Assembly (NCBI GenBank): GCA_031261505.1
Contig: JAISJN010000018.1
Coordinates: 1 to 64,000 of the forward strand
From: Clostridioides sp.
Lineage (GTDB): Bacteria; Bacillota; Clostridia; Peptostreptococcales; Peptostreptococcaceae
DNA: 64,000 nucleotides
Direction: 5' to 3'
The translations under genes and the position numbers were made by a program. This document shows, piece by piece, positions 48,051 to 58,519 of the stretch. The notes beneath the pieces are model-generated. The model saw only the letters and a program-made list of their open reading frames with translations, had not been told where the DNA came from and ran no database searches. Each line of letters starts with the position of its first letter. Positions within the stretch are counted from its first letter, which is position 1.

Positions 48051-49578
48051 AAAGAGAGCTTTAATAAGTGTAACAGACAAGACAGGTGTTGTAGAATTTG
48101 CAAAAGAACTGAGCAAATTAGGATATGAAATAGTGTCTACAGGGAATACGTACAAGGTGATAAAAGAAGAAGTAGAAGATGCTATACAGATAGATGAAGT
48201 TACGAATTTCCCAGAAATGCTAGGCGGAAGAGTAAAGACTCTACATCCTATGATACACGGTGGTATACTTTATAAGAGAAACGACGAAGGTCATGTATCA
48301 ACTATAGAGGAACACGGCATAGAGCCGATAGATATAGTTGTGGTAAATTTATACGATTTCGAAGGGACTCTAAAAGCTGGAAAACCTCATGATGAAATGA
48401 TCGAGAACATAGATATCGGCGGACCTTCGATGATAAGATCTGCAGCTAAGAACTACAAGGATGTATTGGTCGTAGTAGATATCAAGGACTACGGTATGAT
48501 CGTTGAAAAGTTGAAAAACGATGAGATTACCTTAGAAGACAGAGAAAAATTAGCATATAAAGCATTTGCCATAACTGGAAGATACGACAGTTTGATATCA
48601 AACTACTTTGCAGAAAGAGTTGGAGATAGATATCCAGAGATAATGAATATGAGTTTCCAAAAAGAAAAAGAATTGAGATACGGTGAAAATGCTCACCAAA
48701 GAGGTTTTTTGTACAGTGAATCATCGTCTAAGAACCCAATACTTGAATTCGAACAATTACATGGAAAAGCAGTATCTTATAACAACTTAAACGACTTATC
48801 AGGTTGTCTAGAAATGATGAGAGAATTCAAGGACGACAAGCAAATACTATCTGTTGCAGTTAAACACGCAAACCCATGCGGAGTTGCACTTGGAAAGACT
48901 CCAAAAGAAGCATTCCAAAAATGTTTTGACGCGGATCCAGTTTCAATATTCGGTGGGATAGTAGGTATAACTTCAAAGGTTGATCTCGCTACAGCTGAAA
49001 AACTACACGATATCTTCCTTGAAATAGTAGTGGCTTACGACTACGAACCAGAGGCACTTGAATTAATATGCCAAAAGAAAAATCTGAGAGTACTTAAAAT
49101 AAATGAACCAAAAGAAAGCAAACAACATTTTGAAATGAAATACTTAGACGGAAAACTTCTTGTTCAAGATAGAAACGAGGCTCTATTTGAAAAACAAGAA
49201 GTAGTAACAAAGGTTAAACCAACTAAGGCAGAACTTAGGGATATGGAATTTGCTATGAAGATAGCTAAACATCTAAAATCAAATGCAATATCAGTAGTTA
49301 AAAACGGTCAGACTCTTGCAGTTGGCATGGGTCAAACTTCTAGAATCTGGGCGCTTAAAAACGCACTTGAAAATAATAAAGACAAAGACTTTACAGGAGC
49401 GGTATTGGCATCTGATGCATTCTTCCCATTTGACGACTGCGTTACTCTTGCACATGAATACGGAATCAGTGCAGTAGTACAGCCAGGAGGATCAATAAAA
49501 GACGAAGATTCAATAGAAGCCTGTGATAGATTTGGTATGTCGATGGTATTTACTGGCACTAGACACTTTAAACATTAG
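48043..49578 (+). CDS. purH: Bifunctional AICAR transformylase/IMP cyclohydrolase
   Basis: 511 residues, last two steps to IMP. MGS-like cyclohydrolase domain first (ALISVTDKTGVVEFAKEL, TLHPMIHGGIL), then the transformylase with RYGENAHQ, VKHANPCGVA and SDAFFPFDD. GGAGGG upstream in purN. A DPE copy follows. Confidence 0.99.
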   Translation: MSKKRALISVTDKTGVVEFAKELSKLGYEIVSTGNTYKVIKEEVEDAIQIDEVTNFPEMLGGRVKTLHPMIHGGILYKRNDEGHVSTIEEHGIEPIDIVVVNLYDFEGTLKAGKPHDEMIENIDIGGPSMIRSAAKNYKDVLVVVDIKDYGMIVEKLKNDEITLEDREKLAYKAFAITGRYDSLISNYFAERVGDRYPEIMNMSFQKEKELRYGENAHQRGFLYSESSSKNPILEFEQLHGKAVSYNNLNDLSGCLEMMREFKDDKQILSVAVKHANPCGVALGKTPKEAFQKCFDADPVSIFGGIVGITSKVDLATAEKLHDIFLEIVVAYDYEPEALELICQKKNLRVLKINEPKESKQHFEMKYLDGKLLVQDRNEALFEKQEVVTKVKPTKAELRDMEFAMKIAKHLKSNAISVVKNGQTLAVGMGQTSRIWALKNALENNKDKDFTGAVLASDAFFPFDDCVTLAHEYGISAVVQPGGSIKDEDSIEACDRFGMSMVFTGTRHFKH

Positions 49579-49630
49579 TTTGAACTATTTTGGTGGGAGT
49601 GATATGCCCAACTGAGTTGAGGGATAGATT

Positions 49631-49729
49631 ACTGATGATTCAACGCTTTCGGTGGGGGATTTCGCCCCCGCTGAAATGTGAATTATGTCCCCCACCTCCT
49701 TAGGTGGGGGACATCTTTCTTAGGTTATA
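49631..49729 (+). repeat. DPE copy L, both hairpins intact
   Basis: GATGATTCAACGCTTTCGG, GGGGGATTTCGCCCCC hairpin, GCTGAAATGTGAATTATG, TCCCCCACCTCCTTAGGTGG hairpin closing with GGGACAT, GGTTATA. It splits the purine operon between purH and purD. Confidence 0.92.
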
Positions 49730-49884
49730 TCGTATTTATCGACTTGTGTTAAGGGAGATACCGAGTTTTACTCTGAGAAAATTTGAGCGTGACTAAAGAA
49801 TATATCTAACCACGAAAACTGCTATTTAGGAGAACTTAAATAGAATGGATGAATAAAAAAAAACACTGAGACTAGGAGATTATT

Positions 49885-51135
49885 ATGAAAATATTAGTTA
49901 TAGGTGGTGGCGGAAGAGAGCATGCCATCTGTTGGAAGCTCAGCAATGAAAAACAAGTAGAAAAGATATACTGCGCACCTGGAAACGCTGGTATTGGAGA
50001 AGTAGCCCAATGCGTAGACATAAAGGACGACGATATAGATGGACTTTTAAAATTTGCCCTAGACAACGAGATAGACCTGACAGTAGTTGGTCCAGAGGTA
50101 CCTCTAGTACTTGGGGTAGTGGATAAGTTTCAAGAAAATGGACTTCGAGTATTCGGTCCAGACAAGAAATGTGCTCAGCTAGAGGGAAGTAAGGCGTTTT
50201 GCAAGGACTTCATGGTGAGACATGCAATTCCAACGGCAAAGTACAGGGAATACACTGACGTATCAGAGGCAATAGGAAATATAGACGAGTTTGGATATCC
50301 AGTAGTCATTAAGGCAGACGGACTAGCAGCAGGAAAGGGAGTCGTAATAGCACAGACTCACGAGGCAGCTATAGAAGCTCTAAATGAAATGATGAGTGAG
50401 AAAAAATTCGGAGACGCTGGAGAAAAGATAGTCATAGAAGAATTCTTGACAGGGGTCGAAACGTCGATACTTGCCTTTGTCGACAACAATACTATAGTTC
50501 AGATGGTGAGTGCAAAAGACCACAAGAAAGTCTACAATGGGGAAAAAGGACCAAATACAGGTGGTATGGGAACTTTTTCGCCAAGTGAGATATATACTGA
50601 AGAATTAGCTGAAAAAGTGAGGGTGTCGGTATTAGAAAAGACGCTTGAAGGTTTCAAAAAAGATGGATTGAAATTCAGAGGAATCCTATTTGTAGGGCTT
50701 ATGATATCGCCAGATGGCGAAAAAGTTTTAGAGTACAATGTAAGATTTGGGGATCCTGAAACTCAATCGGTGCTGTTTAGACTAGAAACCGATTTAAGCG
50801 AGATAATGATGGCGATAACAGAGGATAGGTTAAAAGAAGTAGAAATAACTTATTCAGACGAAGAAGCTGTCTGTGTAATGTTGGTATCTGGAGGATATCC
50901 TGAAAACTACGAAAAAGGGAAGGTCATCACTGGACTGGATTCATTGGACGATGGAATAATGGTATTTCACAGTGGAACAAAGATGAGTGACGGAAAGCTT
51001 GTGACAAACGGCGGAAGAGTTATAGGAATAACTTCAAAAGGAAAGACAGTTGCACAAGCGAGCGAAAAAGTCTACGCAAATATACAAAAGATAAACTTTG
51101 AAGGTATGCACTATAGAACGGATATCATGAAATGA
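49885..51135 (+). CDS. purD: Phosphoribosylamine-glycine ligase
   Basis: 416 residues. ATP-grasp enzyme making GAR. MKILVIGGGGREHAICWKL, GPEVPLVLGVVDKF, VIKADGLAAGKGVVIA, GPNTGGMGTFSP and YNVRFGDPETQ are hallmarks. AGGAGA upstream. It is 24 bases before purL. Confidence 0.99.
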   Translation: MKILVIGGGGREHAICWKLSNEKQVEKIYCAPGNAGIGEVAQCVDIKDDDIDGLLKFALDNEIDLTVVGPEVPLVLGVVDKFQENGLRVFGPDKKCAQLEGSKAFCKDFMVRHAIPTAKYREYTDVSEAIGNIDEFGYPVVIKADGLAAGKGVVIAQTHEAAIEALNEMMSEKKFGDAGEKIVIEEFLTGVETSILAFVDNNTIVQMVSAKDHKKVYNGEKGPNTGGMGTFSPSEIYTEELAEKVRVSVLEKTLEGFKKDGLKFRGILFVGLMISPDGEKVLEYNVRFGDPETQSVLFRLETDLSEIMMAITEDRLKEVEITYSDEEAVCVMLVSGGYPENYEKGKVITGLDSLDDGIMVFHSGTKMSDGKLVTNGGRVIGITSKGKTVAQASEKVYANIQKINFEGMHYRTDIMK

Positions 51136-51159
51136 ATCTCAAATAACGGAGGACGAAAA

Positions 51160-54100
51160 ATGTCAGTATTAGCAAGTAAAAACCTAGGTGTAAGAAGAGT
51201 ACTAGTAGAACAGAGACCTGGATTTGACAATGAGGCAAGAGGTCTTAAAAAGGATATATTTGAAAGTCTTCATATAGATAGCGTTGAAAATATCAGAGTA
51301 TTAAACAGATACGATATAGAGGGAATATCTGATGAGGTATACGACACAGCGGTAAAAACAATATTTTCAGAACCAAACCTAGACTTAGTCTACCATGAAG
51401 AAGTTCCTTGGGAAGGTGAAGACAATATATTTGCAATAGAATACCTACCAGGTCAATACGACCAGAGGGCTGACTGGGCAGAGCAATGTGTAGCGATATT
51501 AAATGAAGGCGTTAGACCTAGGATAATATCGTCAAAATTATATATATTAAACGGATGCATAGACATAGAAGAGTTCCGTAGAATAAAGGAATACTGCATC
51601 AATCCAGTAGACAGTAGAGAAGCGGAAATCATCAAACCGGATACTCTAAGAGTCGATTACGAAACGCCGTCAAATGTGCAAGTGTTTGACGGATTCATAG
51701 ATTACACGGCTGAGGAGCTAGAAAAATTCCTCAAAAAACAATCTCTAGCTATGACTATAGGAGATCTAGAGTCGATTCAGGTCTATTTTAGAGATTCAGA
51801 AAAGAGAAATCCGACTATAACAGAGATCAAAGTTCTAGATACTTACTGGTCAGACCATTGTAGACATACAACATTTATGACAGAGATATCAAAGGCTACA
51901 ATAGAAGAAGGCAAGTACAATGAGATAATAAAAGAAACCTATAATATGTACCTAGATTCGAGAAAAGAAATATACACAGATAGACATAAGGATATATGTC
52001 TTATGGATATCGGTACAATAGCTGTTAAAGAGCTTAGAAAACAAGGTAAATTAAAGGATTTAGACGAAAGCGAAGAAATAAACGCCTGCAGTATAAACGT
52101 GGACGTAGATATAGATGGAGAAAAAGTTCCGTACCTAGTTATGTTTAAAAATGAAACACACAACCATCCAACAGAGATAGAGCCGTTTGGTGGAGCAGCG
52201 ACCTGCCTAGGAGGAGCTATAAGAGATCCCCTTTCAGGAAGAAGCTATGTATACCAAGCTATGCGAGTAACTGGAAGCGCAGATCCGAGGACGACTTTGG
52301 AGGATACTTTATCTGGTAAACTAATGCAGAAGAAGATAACTACAGAGGCAGCCAATGGATACAGCTCATACGGAAACCAAATCGGTCTAACAACTGGACA
52401 GGTATCTGAAGTGTACGATGAAGATTTCGTAGCGAAGAGAATGGAGATAGGTGCGGTAATAGCAGCGGCTCCAAAGGAAAACGTGATAAGAAAAAGACCT
52501 GAAGAGGGCGATGTGATAATCCTTCTAGGAGGAAAGACAGGAAGAGATGGATGCGGAGGGGCAACTGGCTCATCAAAGGAACATACAGAGGCATCCATAG
52601 TTGAAGCAAGCACAGAAGTCCAAAAAGGTGACGCTCCAAATGAGAGAAAAATTCAGAGATTCTTTAGAAACGCAGATGCAGCTAAGATGATAAAAAGATG
52701 CAACGACTTCGGTGCAGGTGGTGTGTGCGTGGCTATAGGTGAGATAGCTGACAGTTTAGACATCAACCTAGACCTAGTTCCAAAGAAGTACGATGGATTA
52801 GATGGAACAGAACTCGCTATATCAGAATCACAAGAGCGTATGGCAGTGTGTATAGACAAAGAAAACAAAGATAAATTTATAGAACTAGCATCACTTGAAA
52901 ATTTAGAGGCAACTCACGTAGCCACAGTGACAGACACAGGATACCTAAGATTATTCTGGAGAGGTGAGGCAATAGTAAACGTGAGCAGAGCTTTCTTAGA
53001 TACAAATGGAGTTAAACAATCTACAGAAGTGCACGTATCGAGGGTAAATGAAGAAAAGAACTTCTTTGCAAAAGAAAACATCTTCGGTGGCAAGTTAAAC
53101 GAAGATAATATAAAGAGAAGCACAAAGGCTACAAAAATAGATTTAAACAGCGCTGGAATAGATAAATTTTCAGGAATAGCAGATAAGTTTAAATGTGTAA
53201 TATCAGATCTAAACGTATGTTCTCAAAAAGGACTAGTTGACAAGTTCGACTCTACAATAGGTGGCTCAACAGTACTTATGCCATATGGTGGAAAGTATCA
53301 AGCATCTCAATCTCAAGCAATGGTAGCTAAGATACCAGTACTAGGAGGAGAAACTAATACCTCTACAATAATGACTTACGGATACAACCCTAAGATAGGG
53401 AAATGGAGTCCTTTCCACGGAGCACTCTACGCTGTAATAGACTCGGTGACTAAGGTAGTAGCAGTAGGTGGAGATTATTCTAAGATAAGACTTACCTTCC
53501 AAGAGTACTTTGAAAAACTAGGCAACGATCCACAAAAATGGGGCAAGCCGTTCTCAGCTCTTCTAGGGGCATACTACGCGCAGAACAAGCTAGAAATACC
53601 TGCAATAGGTGGAAAAGACAGTATGTCAGGAACATTTAAAAACATACACGTCCCTCCAACTCTAGTATCTTTTGCAGTCGATACAGTAGACGCCGCCAAG
53701 GTAATATCTTCTGATTTCAAAAAAGAAAAAAGCGTCGTAGCACTTCTAAAGACTGAAGTAGGAGAAGACGGAGTACTAGACTTTGACGAGTTTAAAAAGA
53801 ACATGGCAAAGGCAAGGGAAATGATTCACAGTGGAAAAGTACTTTCTTCATACGCAGTTGGATATGCGGGAATTGGAGAAGCTATTTCTAAGATGTCGTT
53901 TGGAAATAAAATAGGATTTAAATTCTGCAAGGGATTTGTATCAGAGGTAGAAGAAGCTAACAATCTATTCAAACCTATGTACGGTTCGATGATTCTAGAA
54001 TTGACAGAGGGTGCAATGGACGAATTAGAAGGTTATAATGCAGTTAAACTAGGTAAGACAAAATCAGAAAGAGCTATAATAGTTGCGGATCAGAGAATAA

Positions 54101-55038
54101 GTCTAGACGATTTATATTACGAATACACAAATACTCTAGAGTCGATATTCCCAACTAAGATAGAAGAGATAGACGAAGACATCAAGACTATAACTTATAT
54201 CAGCAAGGGCGATGCATGCCACAGTGGAAGTACAATCGCCGCACCTAGAGTATTTATACCAGCGTTCCCAGGAACCAACTGCGAGTATGATGTCCAGAAG
54301 AGATTTAGAGAATCTGGAGCAAAGACGAGCATAAAGGTATTCAAAAACCTTACAGAAGCCGATATAGAAAGTTCAATAGAAATGATGGTAGATGAAATAA
54401 AAAATTCTCAGATAATCATGTTGCCAGGAGGATTCAGTGCTGGAGACGAACCAGGAGGATCTGGTAAATTCATAGCTACAGTATTTAGAAATCCAAGGGT
54501 AATGGAAGCCGTAAACGAGTTCTTATATAAACAAGACGGATTGATACTGGGGATATGCAATGGATTCCAAGCCCTAATCAAACTAGGACTAGTGCCATTT
54601 GGTGAAATAAGAGTGATGGATGAAAAATCTCCAACGCTCGCTCACAACAAGATAGCTCATCACCAATCTATGATAGTGAACACAAGGATAGCTTCAAATA
54701 AGTCTCCATGGCTTGCAGAGACAAATGTAGGAGATATCCACAAAATAGCTATATCTCACGGAGAAGGTAGATTCGTAGCCGATGAAGATACGCTTAATAC
54801 CTTGATTGCAAACGGTCAAATAGCAACTCAGTACGTAGACTTCGACGGAGAGGCTACCTACGATATAGAATTCAATCCGAACAGCTCGTTCTACGCAGTA
54901 GAAGGTATAACAAGCATCGACGGTAGAGTTCTTGGAAAGATGGGTCATTCTGAAAGAATTGGAAACAATGTATTAAAGAACATATATGGAGAAAAAGACC
55001 AGAAAATATTTGAATCTGGAGTGAAATATTTTAAATAA
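51160..55038 (+). CDS. purL: Phosphoribosylformylglycinamidine synthase, single-chain (PurL-PurQ fusion)
   Basis: 1292 residues. ATP- and glutamine-dependent conversion of FGAR to FGAM. Order: PurS-like N-terminus, two AIRS-type halves (DTYWSDHCRHTTF, ETHNHPTEIEPFGGAATCLGG, FGAGGVCVAIGEI, AIGGKDSMSGT) and a C-terminal glutaminase (VFIPAFPGTNCEYD, MLPGGFSAGD, nucleophile in LGICNGFQ, His-Glu in ISHGEGRF). The fused form replaces separate purS, purQ and purL. GGAGG upstream. Last gene of the operon; a structured RNA candidate starts 4 bases later. Confidence 0.98.
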   Translation: MSVLASKNLGVRRVLVEQRPGFDNEARGLKKDIFESLHIDSVENIRVLNRYDIEGISDEVYDTAVKTIFSEPNLDLVYHEEVPWEGEDNIFAIEYLPGQYDQRADWAEQCVAILNEGVRPRIISSKLYILNGCIDIEEFRRIKEYCINPVDSREAEIIKPDTLRVDYETPSNVQVFDGFIDYTAEELEKFLKKQSLAMTIGDLESIQVYFRDSEKRNPTITEIKVLDTYWSDHCRHTTFMTEISKATIEEGKYNEIIKETYNMYLDSRKEIYTDRHKDICLMDIGTIAVKELRKQGKLKDLDESEEINACSINVDVDIDGEKVPYLVMFKNETHNHPTEIEPFGGAATCLGGAIRDPLSGRSYVYQAMRVTGSADPRTTLEDTLSGKLMQKKITTEAANGYSSYGNQIGLTTGQVSEVYDEDFVAKRMEIGAVIAAAPKENVIRKRPEEGDVIILLGGKTGRDGCGGATGSSKEHTEASIVEASTEVQKGDAPNERKIQRFFRNADAAKMIKRCNDFGAGGVCVAIGEIADSLDINLDLVPKKYDGLDGTELAISESQERMAVCIDKENKDKFIELASLENLEATHVATVTDTGYLRLFWRGEAIVNVSRAFLDTNGVKQSTEVHVSRVNEEKNFFAKENIFGGKLNEDNIKRSTKATKIDLNSAGIDKFSGIADKFKCVISDLNVCSQKGLVDKFDSTIGGSTVLMPYGGKYQASQSQAMVAKIPVLGGETNTSTIMTYGYNPKIGKWSPFHGALYAVIDSVTKVVAVGGDYSKIRLTFQEYFEKLGNDPQKWGKPFSALLGAYYAQNKLEIPAIGGKDSMSGTFKNIHVPPTLVSFAVDTVDAAKVISSDFKKEKSVVALLKTEVGEDGVLDFDEFKKNMAKAREMIHSGKVLSSYAVGYAGIGEAISKMSFGNKIGFKFCKGFVSEVEEANNLFKPMYGSMILELTEGAMDELEGYNAVKLGKTKSERAIIVADQRISLDDLYYEYTNTLESIFPTKIEEIDEDIKTITYISKGDACHSGSTIAAPRVFIPAFPGTNCEYDVQKRFRESGAKTSIKVFKNLTEADIESSIEMMVDEIKNSQIIMLPGGFSAGDEPGGSGKFIATVFRNPRVMEAVNEFLYKQDGLILGICNGFQALIKLGLVPFGEIRVMDEKSPTLAHNKIAHHQSMIVNTRIASNKSPWLAETNVGDIHKIAISHGEGRFVADEDTLNTLIANGQIATQYVDFDGEATYDIEFNPNSSFYAVEGITSIDGRVLGKMGHSERIGNNVLKNIYGEKDQKIFESGVKYFK

Positions 55039-55042
55039 AACA

Positions 55043-55173
55043 TTATAGGGAATGGTGCGTGGACCCTCAGACGCATGCCCGCTTCAAATTTCGCTACTCG
55101 TAGGACCATCTCGACGACGCTGCAATTTGAATCGGGAAGATATGGCAGAGGGTACGTCACCATTATCCTATAA
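55043..55173 (+). ncRNA. Compact structured RNA element after purL, family unknown
   Basis: A closed fold can be drawn by eye. Outer stem TTATAGG + AATGGTG (55043-55057) with CACCATT + CCTATAA (55158-55173). Next, CGT/ACG and ACCCTC (55063-55068)/GAGGGT (55148-55153). Inner stem CCCG + TTCAAATT (55078-55090) with AATTTGAA + CGGG (55124-55136). An apical loop holds CTAC/GTAG. It is much richer in G+C than its surroundings and lies in the 3' region of the purine operon. No match to riboswitches, SRP RNA, tmRNA or 6S that I can recall. Could be a 3' regulatory RNA, a stand-alone small RNA or a fragment of a mobile element. Confidence 0.55.
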
Positions 55174-55205
55174 TTAAAAAAAATAAAAAAATAAATTAAA
55201 ATAGG

Positions 55206-55240
55206 ACCCGTTGGTATTTTTGCCTGCGGGTTTTATTTTT
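55206..55240 (+). terminator. Terminator after the purine operon
   Basis: ACCCG/CGGGT stem with GG/CC extension and a TTTTATTTTT tail. Confidence 0.75.
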
Positions 55241-55645
55241 CAAAAAAGCATAAAAAATCATATGTGAAATGGATAAAGCGATTAAAAGGTGGAGGTGGAG
55301 TGGCGCAAAAATATACTTCGATTAAAATAGTATTTTATCTTAAACTTTTTAGATTTTTTTACTTAAACTTTTAGTAAAAGAACAAGTCACCATAATGTGC
55401 ATATATGGACATAAATTAGACAAATTATTATTTAGATTTTGTTTGACGAAAGAATTAAAAAAACGCAAGCGATGACTAATTAATACCGATTGATATATAG
55501 AAAAATTTAATATAATGTATATTGTATACAGATGATGTGCTGCAAAACGTTTGAAAAAAGTCGTTTAGTGTGTGATTTGGTTTTCCTCAAGAGTGGATTC
55601 TATGTGGAAGGTTTGTCGAAATATATACAAAGGTGAAAGGGTGAG
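55241..55645. other. Intergenic region before the surface-protein operon
   Basis: A+T-rich, no gene seen. TATAAT-like sequences near 55510-55520 could drive the downstream gene. Confidence 0.4.
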
Positions 55646-58519
55646 GTGAAAATGCGTAAGCGTATTAGGAGGCTATTATCGAGCATGGTGTGCTTTATTA
55701 TGGTGATAAGCACATTACAAACTTCAACTATTGCATTTGCACAAGAAAGCAAATTGACTCTGGTTGATAAAGAGGATGGATATAAAAATGGTATTGTTTC
55801 AGTTGGAATTAGCAGAGACAATATAAATGCACAGGCAGAAATTAAAATTAAAGGAATGAGTGGAAATCCGGATAAGGTGTATAGCGCAAGTGATTTGGGG
55901 GATAAGACTGACAAGTCAAATATACATGTGTGGACAGGTTTGAAAGGAAAATATAATAATAATGACTCTAATATTTGGAATAGTCTTACTAGTGGTTGCT
56001 ATAATAGATTTGATGGAAGATACGATGGAAATACAGTCTATATACCGAAAAATGTATATAAACAAAATCAAGATATCAATGTTGAAGTAACATATCCGAA
56101 TGCACTTTACAAAAGAAGTGTAGTATGGAGTGAAGAGTTCAACAAATATGTAGAGGGCCCAAGGATATATGTGACTCCTAAGGTAACATTAAGTGGTTTT
56201 ATAAATGTGCTTGAATGGTATAGGAAAGAAGGGCTTCGACCAGAATATGACGGAATGGCATTGGTATTGTCTAACGATTTTGCAAGTGGAGTTTTTGCTT
56301 GCAATATAGAGGGATATCAGGCTAAATTTGAATTTTATGATAAAGATGGTAAATCTATAGATTTAAATCACGTTACAGTAGTAAATAAAGATGGTAGTAC
56401 TGAAGAGAAAGATAGTATTTGTGATATCGTGTTTGCTTCATTAAATGATAGAACATATGATTTTGAACCGCCTATGGAGGTACGTGAAGGTGTGGCAGTG
56501 ATGAGTCCAAATGAAGGGACAAAAGCATATGCGTATAAGGATTCAAATATTGGAACAAAAAAATTTAAATCTGTAACAGGAGATTCAAAACTTGATTCAA
56601 AAGACTATATAGCAGATTTAAAATGGAATGATTATTATGATAAGTTAGATCTGGTATCGTATTTAGGTATAAGTGAGAATTTTACAGATCAACTTGGAAG
56701 TTCAGATTTTTATAAAAATATGGTAAGTTTTAAAATGAGTGAACTAGATAAATATGAATTTTTCATAAGTGAATTCCAAGTGCCTAAAGATCCTGAAGCT
56801 GATACAACCAAAAAATACGGTCATGCTTGGACTGCTTTTTCAATTGGTAGTGCAGAAAAATACATCAATGAGTATACGAATACTCCAACAAAAAGCGTTT
56901 CTGATGAAGATGAAAAAGATTCCCCAGGCAACTATATAGATTCAAAAGACGAAGAGATGATATACAAGGTAAATCACACTGTTAAAGATTTACATTCTGA
57001 AGTGAGTGAAGTGTACAGTAAATATTCTATTGAAGATGCCTTGCCAAATGAGGTTGAATTTGTATCAGCTGAAATGCTTGTAGATGGGAAACCTTTTGAA
57101 TCAAGTGCTAAACCAGTATACGATAAGGGAACTCACAAGGTCACTTGGGAGGCAAATAAAGAAGATTTAGGATGTATAGATGCAGAAGGAAAATTTGTTA
57201 CGGGAAACATGGCATTAGCAGGAGAAACCTATACCTTATTGATAAGGGTAAAAGTAAAGGCAGAGGCTATCGAATCGGGAAAAGATTTTAAAAATACTGG
57301 GAAAGTAAACTTTGACGACCAAAGTATGACTTCAAATGAAGTAGTAACACATCCACATAAGGATATTGAGGATCCACATAAGGATATAGTTGGTCAGGAA
57401 GGTAAGGACAAAGTAAATCAAGAAAAAGAAAAAGAGTTTTCGTACAACCTAAGTGAAAATATACCAGAAACAATAGCTGCTTTTAAAAACTTTGGATTCA
57501 AGGATGAACTTGATTCTAGACTTGAGTATATTACAGATAGTGCAAAACTTATGGTAGATGGACAGGAACTCAATAAGGCAGATTCTAAGATAACATTCGA
57601 GGAATTAAAGAATACATTGACAGCTACAATCGATGATGAAGACGTTCTTAAAGCTCTTGAAGGGAAGGATAAACTGGAACTTAAGTTTGATGTAAAAATA
57701 AAGGTATCAGCAGAATCAGATAAAGAGATATCTAATACAGGAAAACTAGACTACACAAATAAAAGTGGAGTTACAGGAGAAAAGGATACTAATCCAGTAG
57801 TTGTAGTACCACCGGGAGACCCAATAAAACCAGATGATCCAACAAAGGATGTAAATGGGAAACCAAGTGACAATGCAAACATAGGTCAAGAAGTAACATT
57901 CAATCTAAAAGAAAAATTACCATCGGATATAGAAGAGTACAAGTTATTTGGATTTAAAGACGTATTAGATGAAAAATTAGACTATGTAGCAAATTCAGCA
58001 AAAATGATGTTAGACGGAAAAGAAGTAAGCGGATTCAAAATAAAATACGATTCGTCTTCAAGAACGTTGACAGCAATAGCCAAAGACGATGCAGTAAAAG
58101 CATTGAAAGGTGGAAAAGAATTAGTACTTACATTTAAAGCTAAGTTAAATGAAAAGGCTAAGGGAGAGTCGGAAGTAAAGAACCAAGGAAAATTAGACTA
58201 CACAAATAAAAATGGAGTTACAGGAGAAAAGGATACAAATCCAGTAGTTGTAGTACCACCGGGAGACCCAAATAAGCCTAGTGACCCAAGTAAGCCTAGT
58301 GATCCAGAAAAACCAAGTGATCCAACTACACCGACACCACCTAAGACGCCAGGTACAACAACTGGTGACGATGGCAAAGGACCTTCAACATCGCCAAAAA
58401 CTGGAGATTACACTGACATAAAAAGAATGTATGCAATTGTAATTATATCAGTACTTGGAGTGGCTGGATGTACATTCTACCTAAAAAGGAGAAATAAGAA
58501 AGAGAACGATGTAAAATGA
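55646..58519 (+). CDS. Sortase-anchored surface protein with isopeptide D2 domains
   Basis: 957 residues; start GTG 55646 or ATG 55652. Signal peptide KRIRRLLSSMVCFIMVI..., likely cut after AFA. Residues 40-400 are a unique N-terminal region. Then three related modules (about 430-570, 575-710, 715-860) of the fimbrial isopeptide D2 type, each with a Lys early (DPHKDIVG, DPTKDVNG) and NTGKVNFDD / NTGKLDYTN at the end, where Lys-Asn bonds are expected. Two end with the near-identical NPVVVVPPGDP. A Pro/Ser spacer (SDPSKPSDPEKPSDP) leads to SPKTG at 916-920, a membrane helix and a KRRNKK tail. Probably covalently linked to the wall by the adjacent sortase. Confidence 0.9.
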   Translation: MKMRKRIRRLLSSMVCFIMVISTLQTSTIAFAQESKLTLVDKEDGYKNGIVSVGISRDNINAQAEIKIKGMSGNPDKVYSASDLGDKTDKSNIHVWTGLKGKYNNNDSNIWNSLTSGCYNRFDGRYDGNTVYIPKNVYKQNQDINVEVTYPNALYKRSVVWSEEFNKYVEGPRIYVTPKVTLSGFINVLEWYRKEGLRPEYDGMALVLSNDFASGVFACNIEGYQAKFEFYDKDGKSIDLNHVTVVNKDGSTEEKDSICDIVFASLNDRTYDFEPPMEVREGVAVMSPNEGTKAYAYKDSNIGTKKFKSVTGDSKLDSKDYIADLKWNDYYDKLDLVSYLGISENFTDQLGSSDFYKNMVSFKMSELDKYEFFISEFQVPKDPEADTTKKYGHAWTAFSIGSAEKYINEYTNTPTKSVSDEDEKDSPGNYIDSKDEEMIYKVNHTVKDLHSEVSEVYSKYSIEDALPNEVEFVSAEMLVDGKPFESSAKPVYDKGTHKVTWEANKEDLGCIDAEGKFVTGNMALAGETYTLLIRVKVKAEAIESGKDFKNTGKVNFDDQSMTSNEVVTHPHKDIEDPHKDIVGQEGKDKVNQEKEKEFSYNLSENIPETIAAFKNFGFKDELDSRLEYITDSAKLMVDGQELNKADSKITFEELKNTLTATIDDEDVLKALEGKDKLELKFDVKIKVSAESDKEISNTGKLDYTNKSGVTGEKDTNPVVVVPPGDPIKPDDPTKDVNGKPSDNANIGQEVTFNLKEKLPSDIEEYKLFGFKDVLDEKLDYVANSAKMMLDGKEVSGFKIKYDSSSRTLTAIAKDDAVKALKGGKELVLTFKAKLNEKAKGESEVKNQGKLDYTNKNGVTGEKDTNPVVVVPPGDPNKPSDPSKPSDPEKPSDPTTPTPPKTPGTTTGDDGKGPSTSPKTGDYTDIKRMYAIVIISVLGVAGCTFYLKRRNKKENDVK

